Source: Sabethes cyaneus
Taxonomy: Eukaryota > Arthropoda > Insecta > Diptera > Culicidae
Direction of reading: 5' to 3'
NCBI RefSeq assembly: GCF_943734655.1
Contig: NC_071355.1
Location: 25,612,768 to 25,676,767, forward strand
Length of the DNA stretch: 64,000 nt
How positions within the stretch are numbered: position 1 is the stretch's first letter; every line of letters begins with the position of its first letter. Shown here piece by piece: positions 26,601 through 38,600 of this stretch. A program made the position numbers and the translations under genes. The notes beneath the pieces were generated by a model. It worked only from the letters and a program-made list of their open reading frames with translations, did not search any database and had not been told where the DNA came from.

Positions 26601-29600
26601 GTACAACACGTCGTAGGCGTCATTATTCAATTAAGTACATTTCTTTGCACTGACTAAACGGACAGTGAAGGCTCTCGCGGGGCGGAAAGTTTCATCTGAA
26701 CAGAGAAACTGTACTCGAAGTTCCCGGTTTTATCTGTCTGATGGGGTTTTCATATATCATTTATAAAATAAAAGTTGTCGCAAGCGTTTTAGCGTTAATC
26801 TGTATATTGTAACCTAGTACTAATTAGATATCACTAAGTTTTTCAACTGTCAAGTGGATTTGCAAGTAAAAACATTTTAAGGCCCTAAATTCTTTGAATC
26901 CATTGGAATTGGACAGAAACTATGAAAATATTACCTAACTTTACATTTTGTTCTAAATATCCCAACTACTAAATTAAAAATTAGTCCTACGCATAGTATT
27001 GGCATAGCAGCACAGCATAACAGACCAGAATTGTGAGGCAATCAAAAACTGGCATGGCATTTAAAAACATAAACTAATTCCGAAATGTTATGAAGATGAG
27101 TTTCAAAAACAGTTAAAAGTTGGTTCAACGATAATACTAATTTTCTCAATGCAGTCCACACAGAAAACATTGATTGAAATACATCGCATATCCGTTAATA
27201 TTTTGGATAATAAATAAGTACAAAAGATTTGAAGGAAATGAATCTTTCTTTACTCACATCATATTTGTGTTTATAGTTATGAACAAAAAAAAAATTCAGA
27301 CAATGCGGACCTTTTGGTGACAACTACTCAATCAAATTACATTTGTTAATTGAACAATCAACCACACCCAAGATAAGCCTTTGTTTAGTAGGTTACAATA
27401 CGCTCGTTTGCAGTCTTCTGTGTCAATTCATAATTGTAACGAAAATAGTCCCAACATTTCTAACAAACAAACCAAAAGATAAGACATAACGGAAACAAAC
27501 CTGCATCTTCTCCTTGAGCAAACTGGCCAGCGAGTTGACACTGGTGATGGAGGCCTGATTGCTCACCACGCTCTGCGTGTCGAAGTCGTTCGCCATCATT
27601 TCCTTATCGTTGAGTCGCAAGGCCGGCAGCGGAGCGATTGATCCTCGGCGGCTACTCCGGAATAAAGTCCTGCACGGCGGCGGGGGTCAAAGCAAAGTAC
27701 AAGAACGAATTAGATTTGATAATGCGCTACACTCCACTTAGCTTAGAGGATGACAGATACGAATGAAATGAATAACTGGATTAAACTGCAATAATTGTTT
27801 TTGTTTAGGTCTTTTTATTTTCATGTTGTTTCCTTCGTGGAATTCCTGCTGGACTTCCAGTCAGTTCTCTCGAAAGAGACACTCAGTGGAACATATAAAA
27901 TTACGATAACGTAAGCAAAAGAAGCTCTCTTTGAAATACGATCATCCACTCCACACACAATCCGAATAGACGCATGCACCAAAAATTAAGCTAATTTAAT
28001 GAACAAACAACTGTCACGGTTACCGGTACTAGAAAAGCACCTTTGAACTAAACTTTTGGTCACATTAATCCAGATATTACACCTAGTAATTCACACGATA
28101 TGCTACTAGATTGCGCAGCTTCTTTGCCCGTACACAATTCGTCGTTGTTGGCTCAAATAAAGGAAGCGACTAAATTAACTCACTTTCGCGTCTAATGATA
28201 AACGCAGTCATATATCTCCTCCAGCAGCAGCAGCGGTGACGAGAGCGCTGACTCTGGACGGATAAAGCGCTTATTTTTTATTTATGATACTTTGCTTGGG
28301 ATGCGAAAATCAGCTGGTGACGAAGAAATGCTCGAATCTCTCGCGCACGGTGGTGAAACGGGACCGACCGGTTTAGAAAAGAATCACAGCCGCACTGCCG
28401 GACGTTATCGCGTACACTGAAGGCAACCAGCCGGTTTCGAGCAATCCGAAGCCCTCGCGCTTCTTCCGCAAGTTAGGTTAGGCGACTGCAAGTTCACTTG
28501 ATAGTAGGTACGCGACTTACTTGCTTGCTTGCTTGCGGTGCGCAGCGGAGAGTATTGTAAGAACGTAGAGGTACTAAACGCGCCGTCTTGTGGGTGCGGT
28601 ACAGCATTAGGATAGGAAAATAGACAAATTATTTTACTGCATATTCTTTTAATAGTACTTATAGTATTAAAAAAGCAATACTAAATACGGTTTGGAAAAT
28701 TATACTAATCTACTACAGTAATGTTCTGATTTTGTCAGTCACATGTTATATTTTGGGCTGACAAAATGGGGAAACTGACAAAATCGGGAAATTTTTTTTC
28801 GAATATTTTTTCAAAATTCAAGACTTAAGACCTTGCATTATCGAAGACTTCTACTAAAAATTAAATTTTAACCCTCAATTGATCAACCGATTGCTCAACG
28901 CTATCTAATCTACCGGGCGCAGCCCACTGGTCCAGTACATTTTTAGGGCGCATTCGAGTTTTGAACGGGAAAACTTGGATTTAAGTTTAGGGAACCTTCA
29001 GAAGAGTTTCTTAAAATTAAAAGTTCTATCGTCTAACGAAATTCAAATTTTTATCAGTCTCCCTAAAAGTGCAATAATACAGACAGTAATCTCCTATCTC
29101 TTCAGCAAAGAAAGAAAAAGCCTGTTTCTCATACATGAAAAATCGTTAAAATCAGTTTTTCTATTTCAGTTGTTTTTGTAGTCTTTGTATGGTTTTATCG
29201 AGTTTTACAAAGTTGTATAAATAGTAAAAATACACATCATTGCTGAATGTAGTATACCTCTATCTTTGCTTGTTTAGGAACTGTAGAACTTTTAATATAA
29301 AAATATCCTAATATTGACCCCGACCCAGGTAACCAATAAGCATTAAAATACGCAGTAAATCAGTCGTTTATTAGCATCCCTGGCGTTTTATACTGCAGGT
29401 TGTTGTTTATCAGCTTTTTGACTGCATAACTGTTGTAAATTGGCATCCACAATTCTATTTAAATTCTTCTTGTTGGTAACTAGCTGCAAATAAGCATTGT
29501 CAGCACTATGAGAGGGCTAGCAGTAAAGTAACCGCATATTTTGCCAAAATAGCATTTAAGTAGCATTTAAGGCAACTTAAATGCTTATTGGGTTGCTTTT

Positions 29601-32600
29601 AAATTACATTGGAATTGCCTGGGGTTACCTGGGGAGTTAGGGTAACCAACCTATTTTGGACCCCATCAGCAGCTGTACATAATTTGGACACTTGCATTTG
29701 ATTTTGCTGTAAGTGTCCAAATTATGTACAGCTGCTGAGGGGGTCCAAAATACGTTGGTTACCCTATCAGTTCCTAATTCCGATCACTCAACTAAAGTAA
29801 TTGATTTTTAGAAAATTGAATCAAATAGTGAATGAGAATCCTCATGATCAAAGCATGCCCTTGAATTATGAGTTTCAATTCAATCTTCTAAAAGTCGGCT
29901 ACCTTGGTCGAGTGATCGGGATTAGGAACTGATGAGAATTAGCTGCGTTCACGGTATTCTACTACTTTACCAATATTGATTAAAGCAGTAGAGTCAAAAA
30001 ATTAAATTTTTAGGCAAAAACACGAGATTTGTCTGCATAAAATTATTTAATTATATTTTGGATTTACACTCAACGCTCTTAATACCCAAAAGTATTTTGG
30101 AAAGTGACAAAGTGTCTAATGCGAAGTCAGTAATTGGATGAACTGGAAAATTCCGATATAGACCAAAAATATATCAGGGCCCTAGCAACAGCAGGTGCGG
30201 TTCGTACCCACGTTCTTTCGGATGGTACCCAAATGTTTTATTAACTAAACTACTGCCGCCCGTAATATTAGATAATCTCAAATTATTCAGGTACCAATAC
30301 AGTCAATTAACCATTTTTCGCATCAGACATTTCCTCACTTTCCAAATTAGTTTACATCATGACGGCGTACAGTCTTCCCAAGTAACAATGCGGGTTTTAT
30401 TGCACTCTTATTGCGGTTTTCATGACCAATCTTATATATAAAAGAGAAGTGAAAAAGTTCGACCGCGCATCACTTGAGAACGGATCATCCGATTTGAGCC
30501 GTCTTTTCTTTATTGTGTTCGTTTCCACCACCGCTATGTTTTTACGGCGAGAAAAATTGTAAAATTTACTGGAAAGATTAGAAAACTCGAAAAATAAGTT
30601 TTCCATATAAAACCCGCAACGCATTGTATGCGCCATATCGGTGGTTACTACGATCATCAACCGATACCACGCTTGATTAACAGCACCGTTGCCGCCAAAA
30701 CCAAACACGTGTTACCTCTTTGAAATCGCCACATGTAACAATGAGGGATATTCTTGCTATTAATCATTTCTGTGGTCTAGCAAGTTCAGAAAATAATTAA
30801 CATTATGTAATGTGTTGTAGGTATAACTTTTTGATAAACCCAAACTCAAGCCAAAAGCGTCAATAATGAAATTCGTACAAATGGTTTAAGCACTAAATTG
30901 ATTAAATTGGCACCTCCAAATTGCCAAATGAAGAACTTTCATATGCAGATAAACATAGTATTCAGCAATACACTAATAAATCAATTCTAAATGTACTGAT
31001 ATAAATGAAAATTTTACAAAAGTTAACTTATTGTCGATTTCAATTCGTATTTCATCTCTTAAAAATGTTATGTAGTTGTTAATGGAATCTGGATCAGTAA
31101 TGAATACTAACGCAGTTTGCAACTTACAGTTATCAAGATTGGGCAATGCAACTATTTTGGCTAATTCTTATCAATCAATTTAGAAAGCAAATAAAAATAA
31201 AAATCGCATGTCTGTTGATATCTAATACGTATCAGAATAATGAATTCAATTTTAAATTATCATGGAATTTCACACGAACCTTTGATTGTGATGAAGGGAA
31301 TATGCTCGAGTGTCCAAAAATTGTTGGCTAACTCAAGAACCAGCATATAGAATAGATAATACTGGGATGACTATACTAAAGCAAATAAAAAGTGTTTGGG
31401 AGTATTAAATAGTACAATAATATATTTCAGCATCAATTAAAATATAGTTGGTAGTGTAATGATTCCGTTCTCATGATGGTTATAATTAGACAATCAACTG
31501 CAGCAGACGAAACTAGGCGCTGTTTAAGCCATCGAAATCACTTATACAAAAAATAAGTGCACAATCAGCAGAGTTCATAAGACAAGGCTCGATGTAAATT
31601 CTATCAATAGAACCATTGGGTATTGGGAATTCACAAACCAACTTTTACACCGACATATTTCCAACGAATAATAAATTTTGAGATTTTGTCAAATTGCCAG
31701 ATTGTCAGATACGGTTATTAGATATACACGCTCTCTGAACATCAACTACATCAAATATCAAACGTTGGACTCTTTAAAAAACTACAAAACCCTGCTTATA
31801 CCTTTAGTAAACTCTTTTTTCTAAAAGTCAGCAGCTCTCTCAGTTCATCTGAAATTTACAATCTGACACATTCAGTCCAATTTGTAGCAGTACGAAGTTT
31901 ACCGGGTCCTCTAGTATTGGTTATAAAAGCCAGCATAAGAGTGTAATAAAATTGTTAGATGGGTTATACAAGTAAATAAAAAAGAGACAAAAATTTTTTT
32001 TGCATAAATTAAAATTCCTAGTAAACATATGATAGAATAGAATAACAATGGTTCATTGCCGATAGCTCCTTTTCCTTGCAAAGATTGCAGGTATTCAGCT
32101 TTCCATATATATGTATATACATATATGTACTAACTTTACTTTAGTGGTGACGCACGATCCTGTGCCGAACGAGTTATGACTCCAGCACTGTCGATCCTGG
32201 GCTACCGTTCTCCAATCACCTGTAACACCAGCTGAACGTATATCGAACTCGACAGTGCATATCCATCGAGTACGGAGTCTGCCCCGAAGTATACGACATC
32301 TTCTTGGTTCTCTGCTGAAAATAGTTTTGGCTACTCTTTCGTCGGGCATTCTAGCCACATGCAACCTACCACGTCGTACTACGCCTTCACTACTCGTTCT
32401 ACTATATATAGCTCGTGGTTCATGAATCTGCGCCACATTCTGTTTTACATTTTTCCACCAAGCATAGATCGCAGAATTTTGTGCACAAAATTCCCAAGCA
32501 TTCGGCGATCAGCTTCCTGTAGCGCCCATGATTCATGTTCGTAAAAGGCCACCGGATAGCCTGAATTCGCAGCTGCGTCGTTTTACTTCGCGATTTACAT

Positions 32601-35600
32601 ACATTGTCACCTGTCACGCGCGTACCAAGGTATATGAATTGCTCCACTACTTCATATCGTTCCGCCAGCTCCATTTTGGGACATTCACGTTTCCTACCAG
32701 CAACCATGTACTTCATTTGACGGTGTTAATGGTAAGTCCCAATCTCGTTGCTTCCCGGTCAACACGCCTAAAGGTCTCTTCTACTACTCTACGGTTAATT
32801 TCAATGATATTGACGTCATCTGCAAAACCAAGAAGCATGTGAGATTTCGTGATGATAGTCCCGTTCCGTTCCACATTGACTCTTCGTATTGCACCTTCCA
32901 AAGGAATATTGAATAGCAGATTAGAGAGTGCATCCCCTTGCTTCAGTCCGACCAGCCTCACGAAAGCGGCTTAGGTCTGACGCTTGATTTGGACCCGTCC
33001 AGCGTCGCATGAATCAGCGTAATTAGTTTCGCTGGAAAATCATGTTCTTGCGTTATCGGCCATAGCTCATTTCGTTGGACTGAATCGTACGCCGCCTTAA
33101 AGTCCACAAACAGATAATGAGTCTGCAAGTTGTGCTCCCGGAACTTGTTTAATAACTGATGGAGAGTAATCCGTCATGGATCTAATCCGTCGTGGAGCGA
33201 TCCTCGCTAAAATCAACTTGGTACCCTCCAACTAAAGACTCCACTAACACTTTCAGTCCACCGAACAGGATACGGGAGAGCACCTTATAAGAAGAATTAA
33301 GCAATGTAATGCCATGATAATTTTTACACTCGAGTCGATTCCTATTTTAAAAATAGGACAAATACGGCCATCCAACCATTCCTCCGGTATTTGTTCTTCC
33401 TTCCAGATCCTGACAATGATCAGGTGGATTGCTTCATACAGCCACTCGCTCTCCGTTTTTAGAAGGTTAGCAGGAATACCGTCCTTCCCAGCAGCCATTA
33501 CCGTTTTTCAGCTCACTGATTGTCTTCTTAACTTCCTTCTGTGTTGGTGGCTCCACAGCAGTCTGGAAGTGCTACCTGGCTGCTAGCGCCGTTTTGTCAG
33601 TAAGCAGGTGTTTTCAACTATTCAGACGTGGAAAAGCGAGACGCGGCAAAATTTATAGATTCCATTGATACATGATATCTTTTATCTTATAATCTTTCAA
33701 CAGTTTTTAAACCAAATTCGGGAATTTTCCCGAAAACCTTTACTAATGTCATAATTCCTACAGATCGTGACCATTGGCCATACGGCCTTTGAGAGACATG
33801 AGATGATCGCCAATCGGTAGTTTGTCGAGTGCTGAAATTTGTTGATATGCGACATAGTAGCATATAGTATTACTGAAGTTAAAATGTTTCTTTATAGCAA
33901 CTGGTTCCGAGTTCATAGTGTCTCCCAGGATCCGGAAGGCGTGTCCCATGGCCCGTAACTGCAGCAAAGTATAAAAAAGGTAAATTTTTTGGAGACAAAA
34001 ATGATGCGACCTAGAGGGGTTAAGGATCGCAAACATAATGTTAAAACACAAGTTATGCTACCCTGAAGCACGAAAAGGTAACAAACGTGCCAACAAATTA
34101 CACTCAAGTCTTTTTTCTACACGGGGGATTCGTGGCGTGTAAAAAAACGTTTAAAAAACTCGTTAATTCGAAAAATGTTGTGAAAACCGCGTTAATTCAA
34201 AAATCGTCATAGAAAAACCGCGTAATTCAAAAATCATAAAATACACGGTTTATGTAAAAAGAGACTTAAGTGTATTACAAACACAGTGATCTTCATTAAG
34301 ACATGCCTTTTAAAATTTATTTTAGTTGAATAACAGTAATTATGGCATATATAATAACAATAAAATGGCCATAATAATGATGATAAAACTGATTAAAATT
34401 TTCATACATAAGCCAACTCACCTTTTGTTGACAGGTTTTTCCTCCCCTTCGCTGTCATCGTCATAGTGCAGCATTGGCTTCGGGCTCACCGGTGTACTCG
34501 GAGTATCCGGAGATGCCGTGATCTCCGTGCTTATACTGGGACTTTCAATAACCTGCATAGGAGAATTGAGAGAGAGAATTAGTATTGCAGATATTCAAAA
34601 CAGGTTGATTAATTTTCCTTATTACAGTCCGAATATACCGTAACCGAACGGGCTGAACAGTGTTGCTATAATCAAACACACAACGTGCATAACTAAAGGC
34701 GGTTTTAGATTGTTTCGCACACGTTATTTCAGCGCGCTTCACGTACACTTGGAAATCAAGAGACACAGAGTGTATCCTGAGATTGTATCATGTTCGTGTC
34801 AAATGATCAAAATTTTAAATTATATACGATGCATCGAACGCGGTAATCAATTACTAAAATGTAGGCAGGTATTTTTATAATTCAGTTTGCCCTTTAGCGG
34901 GCATTATCGTGAAAACCATCAAGCAAATAATTATTTTTCAAAAAAGTTGCCAATAGAAGCTAAAGTGCTGATTTTCAAACAACAGGTAGTAATTGTCTTG
35001 TGGAGCCGCCAAGTAAGAAATAGTTTAGAAAACAATTTGCGTTCTTCACGTTTAACGCTTTTGCTATATATTTTTTCAAATGATGTATATTACAAAATTC
35101 AAATAAGGCATATATTACTCACAGAAAAATTTTAGGGTCGGTCATGTAGTTCTAGATGTCATATTTTTTCATAAATAAACTTGGTCAAAATTCGCGGAAT
35201 AAATTTTTTCGTAATTTTCCTGAATTGTTGTTTTTGAAAGACGATAACTTCTGAACGCATGGTTTGAATGTTGTGATGTTGATGCCAAAATTCCAAGCAA
35301 TCTATTCTGAACACATTTTCATGTTGTCCATTCAAAATAAATTTCATACGTGGCTCTGGAATTCTAAAAATGAATAGGTACGACGGCCTTATCCATTAGA
35401 GGGTGAGTTAAAGGGTATGGTCGATGAAAATTTTAAAAAAATTATGAAGGACTATGCCTAGGGGCACGAACGAATGGCTCACGTAGGACTACAAATGCAG
35501 GTTCAATTCGAAAAAGCTTGACATTTTTGAAATGTTTGTTACACAGATTTTAAATTTACTGTATTGTAATAAATACTCTGAAACATTCTTATAAATTTAA

Positions 35601-38600
35601 TACAAGAAGACAAGTTTAAATTTCTTAAATGCCCGTACTCTGTATATCAGTGTTATCCGTTTCTCAGAGTTTGTAGTTCCACTAAAAGTTTCTGGTGATT
35701 GGCGACGATATCGAATTTTGAAAATTTTTATGTAACTTGTAGCATTTGTCAGCTATAAGTTACATAAAAATTTTCAAAATTTTAGGCTTGAAACGAATGT
35801 TAACAGGTTTAAGGATCTTCCCAAGTAACCATAAGCATTAACTCAAAACTGTATATTGAGAATAAATATGCATTCCTAGAGCCAAATTGTTGTAAATCAA
35901 CAATCTTAATGTTTATGAAACATATATTAGCATTGTTAATGCATAAAAGCATTGACGCAAATCAACATTAAAGAAAGCATTATTTACGCATATAATGTAA
36001 CAATATAATGCATACAGAAAAATGCAGTAAAACAAACCGTAAGTGTTATTATAGGATTTGTACTTGACATCTTATGTAGCTTTTCTACAGCGATTCTTTC
36101 TGCACTCTTCCACTTGACGGATGCTGTCTTTTTCTATCCCATTGGTTTTGCAGAACCGATTGCTATGGTATGAGAAGGAATACCACCAAGCACCAAGATT
36201 TAAATACTACTAATTTCAACCCACTCACTTATAGCAGCAGTGGTTGAGATAGCAAAGCCGCACAGAAACGAATGAGGTTTCAGGAATAATTCCGGTTCGA
36301 GCCCCGTCCAAGAGGTAGCATTATTCAGCATTTCAAAAAATGTCCCGTTTATCCACATAAATAAAAATTAATAAAACTCTCAAGAAACATTTATGTGCTG
36401 ATTAAGCATTTTAGCAGCCATAATTATTCAGCCATAGCTGAATATGCAAACAATTCTACAATTGACCAAACTCGTGACTTTAGTCATGACCTTGAAATGC
36501 GGTCAGGACCAGCGCCTCTGTGGTTCAAAGGTACACGGGTACCAGTGAGCGACACGCCCTGGCAGGTGTTGTGGGTTCAAATCCGGTTATAATCTCTGAT
36601 TACAGCTTGGTTCGCACCTTCCCAGCATTGGACAAAAGATAGGAGTCACAACGACAACTTGTTAAAACAAAGCTACCTATTAACCTTCCCCCCTCCTTCC
36701 TTTCCACCCTTCCCCTTCATTCCCGGAAAAAAATTCTTCTTCATTACTTTCCCTTACCGTCCCTTCATCAATTGTAGAATCATCGTTTCAAAAAAATATT
36801 AATTCTACAATACTTATTCAGCCGAAATTGGAGAACTTATACAACCTATTTGATTTGAGGCAGAAAAACACTTGTTAAGCAGTTATATCGCCTCTGTACC
36901 CCTTGTTTCCAGCTTTGCGCAAATTGGTTATTTAAAAACGCGCAAAAGCCTCTATTAAGCTCCATTGCAGCTTTGAAAGCAGCTACCCAAGTAACAATTT
37001 CAGGCTGATCAAACGCTTTTATAGATGAATTCATTCATCCTGTGACTAAACTATGGTTTAGTTTTAGAAATAAAAACCTTTTTTCATCTCTTAAACATCT
37101 AAATCTGGTGATTTTATCAAGCTTCGGGCTTGCTAATAGCTGCTTTCGAAGCTGCATTGGAGTTTGATAGAGGCTTTTGCGCGTTTTTACATAACCAATT
37201 TGCGCAAAGCTGGAAACAAGGCGCACAAAGGTTGCAAAAAGGGCGATATTCTCCAATTTCAGCTGAATAAGTATTGTAGAATTGCTTACGTAAATTTTAT
37301 TCGATGCATATCAAGCTGAATAATAATGACTGCTAAAATGTTTTATCAGCGCACAAATCTCTTGGGAGAGCTTTTTTATTAAGATGACAAATCGTTATTC
37401 AGCTAGTATAGCACAATTATTGAGAATATTGACGGGCTGCAGAGAGGTTGAAAATGCGCCTATTCTGCTTATGACACTATTATGTGAAGCAGCTGATTTA
37501 CAGCACATTCGTTGGCTGCTTAAACACATATAGGATACAGAGACCTTTGCTTAAATTTATTCAGCGCCTACCACCTGTATTCAGAGTTAAATCAGCTGTA
37601 ACCAAATCAGTAGCATTTTAATTCAGCTTCGGTGTTTGTTGGGCGGTTCCCCTTGAGAGGTTACAGAAAACTCCGCCATAATTTCATGAGAAAATACTTT
37701 TTTCTTGTCATTTCGTTTTAACTTGTCACCGACCGAATCTTATTATATTCTCATTTTTTATAACAAGCGAATGCGGATATGCCGTCGATACTTTTTCGAT
37801 ACGTCGATAATGTAGACAAAATGTCATTTTGATGAAGCCTCAAGCAAACACCAATAATGTTTATTAAATGCTTGCGGCATAGCATTTTAATAACTCGCTA
37901 TTTCGCCTTTTTAGCATTATGTGAGTTCTACAGAAGTATATAAAGAATAATAAGCTTTTAAGCATAGTTCTGTATGTAAGTATAATGTTGTTAAATGATT
38001 AATGGTTAGTGCTTAGTGGTTACTTGGGTTGCCAACGCTATTTGTCATTGGACGCACAACTTACGGTTGAACGGAAAAAATAAATAAATATTTCACACTT
38101 GACGCAATACAATTGAAAGTGTGTAAAGCAACAAACTAAACACCCAAAATTTTCGAATCAGACAATCGCTAATTCTTCGTTGCTTTGTAAATAACTTGCT
38201 GGGATAAGGAGACTGTCACTTTTTCTGGCGCACTTCCCTAACACAGACATCAAATTGGTGTAGGTTTATCGCGGTTCCAAGAAATTTGGTTCGGACGACA
38301 GGATTTTATCACTTTTTTCTACCGTACTTTCTGAGCACAGATATCAAATTAGTATAAATCTAAACGTCGTAAAGAATCTTCGACCTGTTGGGACGAGAGG
38401 GTTTCGTCACTTTTAGAGCTGGTGTGTTTAACTGTAGTCCCTGTTTCTGAAGCAAGACGATCACGATGAAAATGTATAGCGATATTTGACCTTGAAACTT
38501 TTCATTAATTTTCACTCATTCGTGATTGAAAAAGAAAGTTTTAATAGAAATCACATAATTGCTACATCTATTATGAGTCGATCGGTATCCAAAGCATGAA

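Larger units (their letters stand above)
35820..38028. mobile_element. 2.2-kb foldback element with CCCAAGTAACC termini
   Basis: Ends CCCAAGTAACCATAAGCATT (35820) and GTGCTTAGTGGTTACTTGGG (to 38028). Long imperfect arms are visible: 36367-36425 against 37320-37385 (GCATTTTAGCAG), and 36818-36985 against 37130-37270 (CAAATTGGTTAT..ACGCGCAAAAGCCTCTAT with complement). The centre is near 37055. The left arm carries two tRNA-like inserts absent from the right arm. No transposase. Confidence 0.65.

Noticed and set aside
36230..36660. Functional tRNA genes
   Set aside because: Box A and B motifs are present, but no proper acceptor stem or anticodon arm can be drawn; SINE-derived.
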